Notes under the pieces: generated by a model
What the model was told of the DNA's origin: nothing
The model's input: only the letters and a program-made list of their open reading frames with translations
Database searches by the model: none
From: Phoenix dactylifera
Taxonomy: Eukaryota; Streptophyta; Magnoliopsida; Arecales; Arecaceae
Direction: 5' to 3'
Assembly: GCF_009389715.1 (NCBI RefSeq)
Contig: NW_024067666.1
Location: 4,381,001-4,445,000, forward strand
DNA: 64,000 nucleotides
Shown: positions 12,349 through 25,200 of the stretch, piece after piece
How positions within the stretch are numbered: the stretch's first letter is position 1
Layout of the letters: each line of letters begins with the position of its first letter
Translations under genes and position numbers: made by a program

Positions 12349-13410
12349 TTGCTCGTTTCTCTTGAATTCTTTTTCCGTAGCACCTTAATTCACTGCCCAT
12401 CTGAGATGGTGATGAGGGTTTTCCGGAGGCTCTGGTGCAATTGGAGTTGTACAATATTAGTTTAATTTATGTATGAAGGAAATATGCGTTTTTGGCACCC
12501 TATACTGTTAGGATAACTCACATGACACAGAAGCATGTCAAAATATTCTGATATGTTCCAAAAGTAAGGGTTCATATGAGTAGTGCATTGGTATTGATCC
12601 TTCAGGAAGTAGTACAGGTCTATCCTCGCAAGTTGATTTGAGTGTTGGGATTGGATGCTATGAATGTAGTCGGGTTTAGCAGAGGATGCAGCAAAGACAG
12701 ACCTCCGTAGAGAGGGGGATGAAGTGGGGAACTGAACGGATGATATTTGCTAATGATTTGGAAGCAAGTACAAAAAAAAAAAAAAAGCTGGGGCTTCTGT
12801 TCATCCGCAGGCAGGTTACGAATCTTAACCCGAGTCTGGCTCAACTTAAATCCTACCTTATTACCTTTTATACCTTTGGCTTGAATATTTCTGCGACTGG
12901 TCACAATGGACCTCCAGTTATGGACCATTATAACGGCTATTAATTGCATTGAGAATAATATTCTCAATTTTTAATATTAAAAAAAATATTATAATGGTTA
13001 TTCTAACTGCATTATAATGAGAATTGATGGATGATAACGGAAAAATAACACCATTATCTTTCCATTAATTTTTTTATTAATAAAATTATGATTTTAGAAA
13101 ATACAAGGTAGCTGCTATTTATGTTAAATAAAGTTTTATAATATTATATAAATGATATAATAGGAGGTGGTCGGAGCTATCCTAACGGTCATTGTAATGG
13201 TTATAACATCGTTATTTAAAATATATATTTTTAGTCGGAATAGAGCCTAGGTGATTGGTCGGGCCGAATCAAAATTTTAGGAAAACAGAGTCTCGTAGGC
13301 ATCAGCAGAGATTAGAGCATTAAGCTTTGGAGGAATATAATCTCCTGCGCTCCAACAGATGTCCTCATCCGGCGCTGCTGCAGTCGAGAAATCAGCAGGA
13401 AGATATATAT
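12349..13410. other. U2AF65 3' flank and intergenic DNA
   Basis: The first 150-250 bases after the stop are probably 3' UTR; no strong AATAAA was picked out. Further on there is an A run at about 12772-12786 and an AT-rich stretch at 12960-13160. No gene is recognised. The open frames of about 100 codons on the minus strand (12620-12967, 13277-13573) match no family I know. Confidence 0.45.
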
Positions 13411-13892
13411 GGGGCTCGTTTGGTTCGCGGGAAGTATTTTCCCTTCTAGGAATATGATTCCTGGGAATCAGATTCCTAGGAAGAGAATACCTAGGAAAGC
13501 ACTTTTGGCATGTTTGGTTAACCATGGGAAAGTGACAAATTTCCAAAGTGCTTATGTTTGGTTGACCATCCACTTTCCTAGGAAAGTTATGTATAATTCC
13601 TATTATGCCCTTAATAAAAATTAGGTCTTTAATGCCTCTTTAATGCTTCTTTAATGCTGAAGGGTCTTTTTGGGAAAAAATAAAAAAGGAGTGATTCCCA
13701 CCTCATGGGAAAGTAACTTTCCCATGTTTCTCATGGGAAAGACTTTCCCATGAAATGTGGGAATCATATTCCCATGGGAATACAACTTTCCCATCTCTCT
13801 CCTTTGAAAACTCCAACCAAACAAGAGGCATTTCATTACTTTTCCGTTGACCACACTTTCCCCCCTCCCTTTCCTGCGAACCAAACGAGCCC
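13411..13892. mobile_element. 482-bp non-autonomous DNA transposon (MITE)
   Basis: The left end reads GGGCTCGTTTGGTTCGCGGG and the right end is its reverse complement with one mismatch over about 22 bp. Both flanks are ATATATAT, which may be an 8-bp target duplication (hAT-like), although the simple repeat makes this ambiguous. The interior has repeated TTTGGTT and CATGGGAAAG motifs, many in inverted pairs, and no transposase. GTTTGGTT-type ends are seen in plant PIF/Harbinger and hAT MITEs; I cannot choose between them. Confidence 0.75.
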
Positions 13893-14229
13893 ATATATAT
13901 ATTTGCTAAGGAAACCAGCAGGAAGATTGCCCTCCCTAAACGTATGCGGCATTTTTTTTTTGGGGGTACAGAAAGCTATGCGACACTTGAAAGACCCACG
14001 GGGCTCGCTTAAGCCGCAAAATATCTCCCAAAATCTGACCTCTCTCCAAGATCTTTGACGCGAACCATTTCCCACGAACATGGTGCGCACAAAACAAAAT
14101 ATCTTATTTTGCTATACTTACTCTGACGCGCATGTTGAAGAGGAAATCTTAAAATCAAACTAGGACTAACGGGTCCGTCCGTTTCATAACTTTAAAAAAA
14201 CAAAAAACAAAAAAAAGCTGAATAATACA

Positions 14230-14890
14230 TAATACATAATATATGACCAGATAATATATATTAAATAAAATAATCAACCAACGTCTCAATATACGTCTCC
14301 AAGTAAATCGATACATAATTTCAAAAATATGATGTTCACCAGTACATACTATATAGTCAGATGATACACGCCTAGCAAAATATTTATTTACCGTTTCAAT
14401 ACACATCTCTGCATAAATTGATATACAATTTTCAGAACATGAAATTCACCAATACATGGCCAAGTAAAACACACTCGTCAACTTTTCGATGCATACTATA
14501 AATTTCTGAGATACACATTCAGTAGTGACCTAATATATACATCTAGGTAAATTGATACAATATTTCTAAAATATATATTTTTTTTTGCTAGGGCTAGAAT
14601 ATGTTCTTTACCAAAACATAGTACAAGGTTAGGTAATACACGCCTCAAGCGTTCTAACATATACTTTCAGATAAATCGATACAGAGTTTTCAGAATATGG
14701 TATTCACTAATACGCAGTACATAATCAGGTAATACACACTTAACAAAATAATCATTTATTGTCCGAACACACATCTCTAGGTAAATCGATATATAGTTTT
14801 CAGAACATGGTGTTCACTAGTACATAGTATATAGCCAAGTGATATATACTCGCTGGCTTTGTGATACATACTGTAAGTTTCTTTGATCTT
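14230..14890. repeat. Diverged tandem array, about 5-6 units of 110-134 bp
   Basis: The marker TAAATYGATA recurs at 14304, 14414, 14548, 14672 and 14782, with spacings of 110, 134, 124 and 110. Between markers each unit has a TTTTCAGAACATG-like stretch, TTCACYARTACATAGTAYATAG, a GATACACAC-like stretch and ACACATCTCTAGG. A partial unit precedes the first marker. The array is noncoding and lies between U2AF65 and the PP2C gene. Confidence 0.75.
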
Positions 14891-16215
14891 GAAAAAAGAG
14901 AGAGATTTCGAGAACAAAAAAGAGATTCAAAAAGAAGAAGGAAGATCTCATGAAAGGGGGAGAGGGCTTGAAAACGAAGAGGAAAGGCTTGATAAGGGGG
15001 AAAAAAAGAGAGGATGCGAGCGATAGCCCTTATTCGCATGCATGATTTTTATTTATTTATTTTTTAAATTATGGGACTGATGAATTTTGGTAGTAATAAT
15101 AAACTTGTTTTGATTTATTATTATTATTTTTTATAATAGATGCTAGAGAAATTATGGTAAAATAGGAAATCCGTTCCATTCGATGATAACCTTTGATAAC
15201 CGAGATCAAAGCACCCGTGACGGGGGGGATTATGATACGGGGAAGAAGGGAGGGAGCAAGTCCACAGCAAATAGGAACCGGGCCGACGCGTTTCTAACTT
15301 TAGGGTTAGCTAGGATAAAAGGGGCTCCAAGAGGGCGGTGATTATACCGTCTCGCTCTCCTTCTCTCTCCCAGTGCCTATTATCGGCTGAACCAAGGGGA
15401 GGGGAGTAGAGGAAGAGCGCGTGGATCCCTTGCTTCTCTCCTCTCCGATCCTCTCGTGTCCTCCCACAGAGAAGAAAAGAAGAAAAAGGAAATAGAGTAA
15501 GGGAGGGAGAGAAAGAGAGAGCGGATCCGCGAATCTTGGAAGGCTCTCATCGTCGTCATCAGGTGCTTTAGGATTTCAAAATATCTTCCTTTTTCTTTCG
15601 ATATATTTGTTTTCTTTTGGGTTTTTTCCTGATATTTTTGTTCCTTTTTTTTTTACTCTTTATTTTCACAAATTTTAATAAAGGGTTCTTTTTCCTCTCC
15701 TTGGTTAGTTGTTTTGGTGATTTCTGGTGGGGATTTTCTCTGGTTAGGCTTGTTTTCTTTCTTCGTTTCTCTGAAAAATTGTTTTTGCACGATCTTGGGT
15801 TAAGATTTTGGGTCGAAGGTTGTTCTTTAGGTTGTTTCTCTCTTTCATCCGGCTCTCAGGAACGGATTTTGTGGTCGAAGATTTTTTTTTTTTTGGTCGG
15901 GAGGGGATTTTCTTTCTAAGTTTATGATTTTGATTTACTAGTAGGTCGTTCTATGTATAGTACTTCAAATTACAGTTTTGTTTCTTTCGCAACATTTCGA
16001 CTGGGGTGCTATATTTTCTTTTCTGTTCTCCATGTCTCAACCTTCCTGTTTTCGATCCTCTTCTCTTTATCAGGTTTCTGGTTCCATCGGATCACCGAAG
16101 GAAAGTGATTTGGATTTGGCTGATGCATCAAGAGTAATGAGATATTCTGTTTTATGTCGGTCCTTGGACTGGCGTCTGATTGTTTGAAGAACCCCTCTGC
16201 GCCTGCGAGGATAAG
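14891..16215 (+). promoter_or_regulatory. PP2C promoter and leader with a probable 5' UTR intron
   Basis: AT-rich sequence to about 15200 gives way to a CT-rich stretch (15340-15480) typical of a transcribed leader. A leader intron is likely at 15563-16073: the donor follows GTCGTCATCAG and the acceptor is TTTCTCTTTATCAG. The second leader exon (16074-16215) contains two short upstream ORFs. The transcription start is not fixed. Confidence 0.5.
16123..16187 (+). promoter_or_regulatory. Two overlapping uORFs in the PP2C leader
   Basis: uORF1 at 16123-16137 encodes 4 residues (MHQE) and ends TAA. uORF2 starts inside that stop as TAATG, runs 16137-16187 and encodes 16 residues (MRYSVLCRSLDWRLIV). 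The PP2C start codon follows 28 bases after uORF2's stop. Such leaders commonly lower or condition translation of the main frame; an effect here is inference. Confidence 0.6.
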
Positions 16216-19200
16216 ATGCCATCTATTTATTTTTCAAGGAACAAAGGGCTGCAAGCTTCATCAGAATTCCTACTAGGCCGGGGCCAGAACTTCTTGTTTG
16301 GCAATACCTTGTCCTTCCCGTCACAACCCTTCTCCACTCTTGGCCACAGCATTGATCAGCCTCCCCAGTCTTCTTTTACTGTCCTAAGAAATTTCATTAC
16401 AGGTGATCGTCGCAAGGGACCATCTTTCCTTATTGGAACGCTCTCTCGCACCTTTTCTGTGCTTTCTGTGACTGGACCTTCTTCCCAACCTTGTTTGCAC
16501 AACACTGACCCTCTGCCTTCTGAGCCCAACCAAAGATTTGCTTGCAGTTTAGTCCAGAGAAATATAATGTCTGCTTGCAATTCTTTATTGGGTAGAGCTG
16601 AACTGGGTGCTCGGCATCTGGAGAATATGAGCAGCAGTGGACAGATTTTGAATTCTGCGATGCGAGCTGTTATCTGTTATAGCTATAAAGGTCTTGATCA
16701 TTGCAGAAGAATAAGTGGTAGCTTGAGAAATAGACAACCCTGGGGTACTAATATGGTCTACAGGTGTTTCTGGTCTAATGCAACTGGGACAAGTTGGAAG
16801 TCTAATTTTTCCTTAGAGCCAGGGGTACAAGATTTTCAGTCGCAGTGTACAGTACCATACTCTGCTGGGGCAGCCCCTGACGTGTCTCTGGATGAAACTT
16901 CACAGGAAGAGCAGTTTGAAAATTTAGCCGTACCCTTTGACCAGTATGTTTCTGGACACATCCATTTAATAGTTGCACTATTGCCAATTGACTGATCGCA
17001 TTTCAATAGAACATTGCATGTGCATATGTAGTTTATAGTATTGGCCTATTGATGTTATATTACATGTTTGTATAGATGCTGCTGCAGCTTGATCATCATT
17101 GCATTGGAAAGGGTTTGTTGTGATTAAAGATGGAAATTTTTACAGGTAAAAAGTAATTGGATTCATAAGTGAGATGGATTCAAATGCCATTGAACTGGTT
17201 GTCATGGTCAAAATTTTCATCGTATACAGTGGCATTTACTACTTTAGTTTTTTTTTAAAAATAAATCAACCTTGCCATTTGAATTTTTTTAATATGACTT
17301 TGTTTAGAAGGGGAAAATAATGCATGAAATCTGAAACTTAATTTAGTGACACGTTGGAAAAACTCTGGCCTAAACTTCACTCATAGAGGAGAGGACTTGG
17401 GTTTAGATGGAAGATCTGCAATAAGAAAAGGTAAAGTGAAGGTAGTGCAAAGAAATTTGGTGAGTCTTGTCTAGGGGGGTTGGACCATAGAGGTCTAAAA
17501 AGAAATGGACAGCAAAATGAGTTTGTAAAGTTGACCAGAACAGATGGGTTAGGGGAAAAAAATTAGCACTGCATATCATGTAAGTGCTCGAAATATATAG
17601 TTCTGTCTTGTGCTAAGGTATGCACTGGCATATAAACGTACATGGGCCTACCAGAAGATAAACGGAAAACAGGCTGTTATATGCTAGGAAATCCCTTTTT
17701 ACGTTGTCTATATTCTGGCCTGTATTTAATTACTTTTTATTCTAAATAGACATATATTTTGGGCACTCAAACAAGTATTTTCTCTCCTGTAGAAGTTTAA
17801 GCATGATTCTGTGTATGTATTACCCGACTCAAAGAAACGAAACCCTAATTGATGTGAATTAGCCTTACATTGGATTAAACAAGAAAAAAACCAGGACTAT
17901 AATTTGGCATGAGATTGAGGAGGTTTGGCAGAGTGCAAATAGAAGATTGAACTCATTCAAATGATAATTTTTAAGTGAGGGTGCCTGAACTGTATAAATT
18001 TGCAATGTCATCATATGCTGAGCCAAGGACTCTCATCCCAATGGTACAAGTGCATCCTGCTGGTACTGTACCATTCCACAGAGAGAATGCTATGCAGGAT
18101 GGCTCGATTGTTGAGAATAAGTCATATTTTTTTCTTTGGTCTTTTTGGCTGTGTTTCGTTCCATTATTAATGCAAAATGAGTTATTGACAGATACAGCCT
18201 TCTATTTTCTGTCATTATCCTCAGTTCTGTAGCATATCTTCTTTATCAGTAGTTATTGTATATTTTGCATGTATTAGAACTCAAAAGTCATCATTTTTCT
18301 GGTAACTCACAGAAAAATTGACCATTACCTAGTAGCTTAAACTGCTTATGTGTCAAATCTGCCAAGTAGGCCATGTCAGTTGTTGAGATTAACAGTAACC
18401 AAGATCTCATTGTTTATTAATAGGATTATTTTTGAGAGTTTTCTAATAATGAGATGGACTTTTTATCTGAACTTGGTTGGGGGCTTACCCGATATTATGA
18501 TTTCCCCATGTCAGAAGTTTTCTCATATAAGTTCTAGTTAACTTTGATGTTTAATGTGGACGTATTTGTTGCTAGTGAAACTGCTTTTATGATTTGGATA
18601 AATTATCTGTTTTTGGGTTACAGAAAAGTACTGGGTGATAGGTCTTTGAAGCTGCTTTCTGGATCTTGTTACCTGCCGCACCCAGATAAGGAAGAAACTG
18701 GTGGGGAGGATGCTCATTTCATATGTGTTGAGGAGCAAGCCATTGGTGTGGCAGATGGTGTTGGTGGCTGGGCAGACCTTGGAGTTGATGCAGGACAATA
18801 TGCTCGAGAGCTTATATCTAACTCAGTGTCCGCAATTCGAGAAGAGCCAAAGGGGTCCATTGATCCAGCAAGGGTTCTAGAGAAGGCTTATTCCAGCACC
18901 AAAGCAAAGGGATCATCAACAGCATGCATCATTGCTCTTACACATCAGGTTTTTAATTTCCTTTTCCCTTTGCTGCCCCAATAACACAAGTTATTAGGCA
19001 TGCGCAACTACTAAAAATATAAGATACAGGACAAATTTTGGAAAAAAAAAGCATGGATTAGGTGCTAATATATTCCTTCCTCAAGAAATCGCTTGAGATT
19101 TATCTGTTGTATTGTGTTCTTGATCAAGATAAGATTTAGTTTTGTATGACCAATAAATCAATATGAATTTGGACTTTGGAGGATGTGGAACTCTTATGAT

Positions 19201-22200
19201 TCATGTAGAATTATGAAATTTCCAACTTAAGGAGAGTTTCCTCCATGGACTCCTTATCAGAAACCAGCAAGTTTAGGATCCTTTTCTGTAGAAGTTTAGC
19301 ATGGTTTAAACTTTAAACCTTTGAGGGAGAGATCGAATTAGGGTCATTATGGGCGTTGAAAAGTTGGGAAATATAGCTGCTCTTTTATGGTATTAGGCTT
19401 AACATTTATTTAGTGGCACTTGTTTTGAATAAATCTTCAATTTCTCCCACTTCAGGAACAGCTATTATATTTAGCACTGAATTTATGATACCATCTCTAA
19501 TCACTTTAAATTGTAGAAGCACATAGCATTTTTAAGATATGGACCATGCCAGGATGCCCTTCTTGGCATTATAAATGTCCTGTAGGCTGAGTGGAATGTA
19601 TGGACAATTTTACTTGTTACTATCATTCTATATGACATGTACATTACATTGCACAATGGTGCATTATGATTAACAAATAGGCTGATAGTTGTTTGACCCT
19701 TTCTTTTGGTATAATTATGCATATTTGGTTTCTTAAATAGCATAATTTTGTTGTTATTTTGTGTTTAACATAAATACATTACTGCAATATGCACTTTTTT
19801 CTCTGATGTTTGTCAGTAACTGCAATGTACATATGAGAGCATTCATTTATGACTGAATCAACTATATTGGTCAAAGAATATTTTAGCATTCATCTTTAAT
19901 GTATCTGATGACTTGGTTGCATGTATTTCTTTACAAATGCATGCAATACACCATAGAAATATCATGCCACCTTTTCTGGTTAACCATTGTAAATATATTC
20001 TCCAAGATGAGTCATCTCATCTTAAAAATGACTGTCTTCATGGTGTGGAGTCCTACTTCTGAAAACAGTTTGGTTGAAGTTGGGAATTACACTTAAACAG
20101 AGACCTACAATCTTAGATAGATGGACCACTTGAAGTAGTCAGTCATAATTGGGGAAAATTGCCGATGTGGCTCTGCATCAGAGCTTCAACTCACAATAGT
20201 TTTCAGATATGAAAAATTAAAAAAAAAATCTGATCTCCCTTCCTCCATATTTCTTCCATGTATAAGCAATAGATTGAGTGTATCACCTCTAGGGCTATGC
20301 TTAGTCTCGTGTGCAATATAAACATCAAAAGAATCGGAGAGGTGAAGATGTCTGATTTTTATTCTTGCAAAAGTTCACAAAATTATGACAGTATCCCTTC
20401 TTTTAAACCCCCCAAAATCCTCATCCTTTCTAAACTAGGATTTTGAATCATAGGAATGTTATGGCAATTTTCCCCAAAACATGGAAGAAATGAAATAAAG
20501 TTACTACTATGACTCAACAGGTGTGTGAAGAGTGGGGAATAAGGGGCATGGCCGGCAAGAGGCTTCCTTATTGGCACCTTCAGGTAGCTGTGGTTTCTCC
20601 TATCATACTGAACTTGTGGGATGCTTGGTTAAAATAAACAGTATTGTAGTTCTAACATCTCAGGTAGGTAAAAGCTTAAAAAGAAAGATCATCTGAACTT
20701 CTAATGTTAGCCGCGGCATCTCCACCCCCCGCACCCCGCGGGGCTTGCCCCATGCATGATTTGATTCTTTCACAAGATGGAGATACATGCAATATCATAA
20801 GTTGATCATATTAGGAACCTTACTTTCAGACTGTTCATGACTATCTAATGTCCCTCTATTTAGTATATTACTTGATTCCTTACAACTGAAGGTATAGTGC
20901 TGAAGATGACTTGGGCCAATATATCGAAGAGATCTGAAGAGCAGTGCCAATGAATTCAATAATATACCAAGTTCAAGCAAATGTTCATGAAGAGCTTGCA
21001 AGTTGTCTTGTTCAGTGAATTTGTTTTGGGTTCATAGTTTCTAGAATTTGCTATTTTTGAGTGGAAATTTTGGTAGGGCAGGTTTAAAAATTCAAATTAG
21101 TTGGCTGCATTAATGCCACGACAAATTAGTGTTTTGATATATGACGCGGTTTTGGTAGAAGAAGATATAGCCAGATTTATGAAAGGTAGAAAAATAATAT
21201 TAAAGAAGAAATAACAGTTAATTTTTATGTGGAACGAATTTATATTTTGAATACATTTCCTTCTAAATTTGCAATTTGCTATCCAATTAGCCAGCTAGAT
21301 AAATATGCGTCAACAATAATGGTGCATCGCTAATCAGTAATAGGATATTTGATGATGCTTTCTGTTTCCCCAAATTTGCCATAAATTAACCATGCCTATA
21401 ATAGTAATCTATTTTCATAATGCCTAACCTATCTTATTCCTATTTAAAGATCTGTTATAAGAATTGATTAGTGATTCACATGTATTACTCTCATTTGTTG
21501 TCACTATTGAATATTGTAATTACCAGAACAATTTAGCATCTTTTGGTGATGTCCTTTCTGTTGTTGTTCGTCATCTTTCACCAATCATTGATCTGTTGCT
21601 ACCCCCACATGTTTGAGTATTCGGTACATATTGTCTCATAGTTCCAATTTGGCTAGTATTTTAGATCTGAATATGCTAAAGGCATAACTGGAAGCTAGGG
21701 AGTAAGTAGAGGTCAATCTCTACATCATGTTATGCTGCATTTGACAGTGCTTTCTTTCGGGAAGCATGCATATTAATTTTTACATGGGGATAAGGATCTG
21801 CCATTAGCCTTGCCTCCAAAACACATGTCATCTGTCCAAGCATAGTGTTGAAATGGATGCTATTTTGTGTGTGATGCCCTTTACAAGTTAATTATATAGC
21901 TTCACAATGACTATGCAGGTATAGACCTGAATATAAATGTCTATGCGCATGTCCATACTGCATCAGTATTCTCACTAGTGTTTGAAAATAGATAAATGTT
22001 GTACAATATATCGTGAAGAGTTTATCTTAATTACGAAGTTATTTTTATGATTTAATGTAGCTTTCTGCATGCTGAAACTTTTCACATAATAAACATTGCT
22101 TACGTTTTATTTGTTTGTCTTTCTATTTGCAGGGTATTCATGCTGTAAACCTAGGGGACAGTGGCTTCATAGTTGTCAGGGATGGCTGTACCATCTTCAG

Positions 22201-25200
22201 GTCACCTGTACAACAACATGACTTCAATTTCACTTATCAACTTGAGAGTGGCAATGGCAGTGACCTCCCAAGTTCTGCCCAGGTCAGTTAAACCTTATGC
22301 CTTCTCCTGTTATCAATTCTTGTTGCATACTTGCATGCATGGTACGTTGTAGCGGCCCAAATCGAGCAGTATGGAATGTACTATACCGTACTAGTTCGGT
22401 ACCGGTACTCGTTATGGGTGGTGTATCGAGTATCGGTATGCTAAAAAGATTCCGTACTGACACTGTGCTAGTATGGCATCGGTACGGGGTCGGGTATCGA
22501 GACGGCGAATCTTGCTTGCGTGAACTAAATTAAGGATCAAGTGTTGGGGCTCTTCTCTTCTAATTCACGCGGGCTTTAATTCTAACTAACCCTAGTAACA
22601 AATGCCACTATTAGATTTAATATGTCAAGGGCACATTTGTAATTTGAGGGTGTGGCTGAGTTAAAAGAATAAAAGATAAATAGTCTTAATGTAGCGAAGT
22701 AATGAAACACAAGAGGGCAGGTCTTGGTGCGATGGTAAGGTTGCTCTATTGTGACCAAGGTGTCACGGGATCCAAACACGGAAAAAGCCTTTCCACATGC
22801 AAGGGGTAAGGTTGCGTACGTCTGACCCCATCCAAACACCACAGTGGCGGAAGCCTTGTGCATTGGGACATCCGCTTTTGTTATTGTAACATAGTGAAGA
22901 CATCTCGGAGAAATGGCAATACCAACAGATTCTGAAAGAAATTAACATAGTCCATGATTTTTTTCAAGAAGTCAAGAATTATTTGTAGAACCCATCAATA
23001 GTGCCTAATAACCATGTCTTTTCCATTAAGCACAGATAATTTTTTGAGGAATGCATATGACAACTGGTTCACATAATATGTGAGAATTCCTTTAGTCATC
23101 GATAGTATTTTGTCACTAGTCTAATAGTTTTACATTCATCTACTTGCAGTGGCTGATTGTGTGGCATTCAAGCCTCCTCCGGTTGTGCTTTACAAGTGAC
23201 AGGAGGCTTAAATGTTTTTGAGCACCTTACATTTTGGTGATGAAAGGATGGTTTATTCAGACTTAAATAAGCTACATGCTCTCTTGCTAGTCATCCTTGT
23301 ATCACCAGTAAGGTAATCTGACAGCCAGTTGCATGGCATGAATGACGATAACAAATTATCAGTGACAACAGCGCTGGATCAGAAATGCTATTTCTTTTGA
23401 TTTTAATTAATAACTTCAGAAATTTGGGCATGCCTTCCCAACGAAGTTCAAATGCATTATGCATGAATTTGTATGCCATACCTTGGAGTGCAAACTAGAT
23501 TATCAACCTCACCTAAAGTAAGTAGGCAGCTATTTTGGGTAGGGTTTTGCATGTGTAAAATACCATATATTGGATATTTCACCTCCCTAAATGATTAGCT
23601 ACTTTTCAGCTGAGGATGGGGATGATCTAAACTGCTCTACTAGAATACTTTAGCAGAAAATTGTAGCCGTATCCCAGGAATATCTCCTATGAGGTGACAA
23701 TTATTAAATAGAAAAGCTGAAAAGATGCAAACAATCTCCTTGCTTGGGTTTTTTAAGAGAACTGAACACAAACTGAATGGTGATTTTTGATATCTGAAAA
23801 ATATTGGGATTGCAGGATAGATGCCCTCCATTAATTTCTCTTAATTCTCTATTTACCTGTTCTCCTCTCCTCAATCATTCTGACCATTTTGGAGGTGTCA
23901 TAGAATATTATTTATTTTGAAAGAAAACATGAGCTGATCCAAAACCACTTGAGTTTTGGCAGTTTTAGTTGAAATTAATCAATTCCTTCTGAAAGTAGCA
24001 TATATGAGGCTGAAACCTCTTTTCTTAAATTCTTCAAATCAAGCTTTTAGGAAGTTTGTTCGCAAAATTGAACTAAATTTTTTTTGATTCGAACAAATTA
24101 TAAATCATGTTTTTGTTGAGTGCAAGAAATCTATGAAATATTACCTTTCTTAAGACGTCTTGGTACGTCAATATTTTAAATTTTATGTGAACAAAGACTT
24201 TGTAAATGTTGTTTTTCATCAAGTGTCAACAAAAACCAGAAAATACAATTAGAATATATAAATTTGTAAAAGAATAAAACTTATGTTGTTTTGACCAAAT
24301 AACATTATGGTGTTAAGATGTTGTCCAACTAATTTTTATTGCTTTTTTTTAATTTTCTACTTTTAAGCTTTATTTTTTCTTCTTTATTTTTTTAACAATA
24401 CTTGGTTTTGGTCACTAAGGCCTTGTTTGGATGTTCAGATGTGTTATCCTTGGGACCAACTTAGGCTAATGATGGAAGAGTTGTAAGCTGTGGCAAGAGA
24501 ATAGTTTTCTGTGAGAAGAGAGGAGTTTTCCTAATCAGGAAAACCAGGTAATAAATAGAAAAAGAGCAGCTTAATGCACGAGGCTTCCGTCATTATAGGA
24601 TCCGGAGAGGGTTAGATATATGCAGCCTTGCCCTCGCATGCCAAGAGGTTGTATCTGTGTTTCAAACTTGTGATCTCCAGGTCACAATGGAGTAATCTTA
24701 CCATTGCACTAAAGCTTACCCTTAGGAAAACTAGGTTATAGTTAATCTCTTAAAACCAGGATGCATAAATCAGCTTTTCAATGGAATTTGGCATAAATCT
24801 ATTTTTAGGGATTATGTTTTCCTGGGCTGATGCAATTGAAAGCTTCTTCCTCCTGTGTAACTACTTCCTGGTGATCGCTCTAGATTGCTCTAGATGGGGT
24901 TTACGCAATGGATAACTCATCTGGGCATCCTAGCAGCCCCTCAAGCTATACATTATATCTCCAAAGGTTGCATATTGTAGAAAGTAGTATGTAATGTTTT
25001 TTTTCAGAAAAATATATAAACATATTGCAAACAATGTGAAATACTTGTCTTAACTGAAACTAGAACAGTTCGTGCATCCAAAACTATCAAATCACAGCTC
25101 TTTGACTTGGCTGCAACAGAAATTAGAACCACCCTTTCATACCTCAATGTAATTTGAGCTGGTCATCGGGATGGGACCTTAGAGGTTAAGCCTTTAGCTT

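Noticed and set aside
13277-14090. Open frames on both strands around the TIR element
   Set aside because: They run across the MITE ends and into flanking DNA; their residues are translations of inverted repeats, not a protein family.
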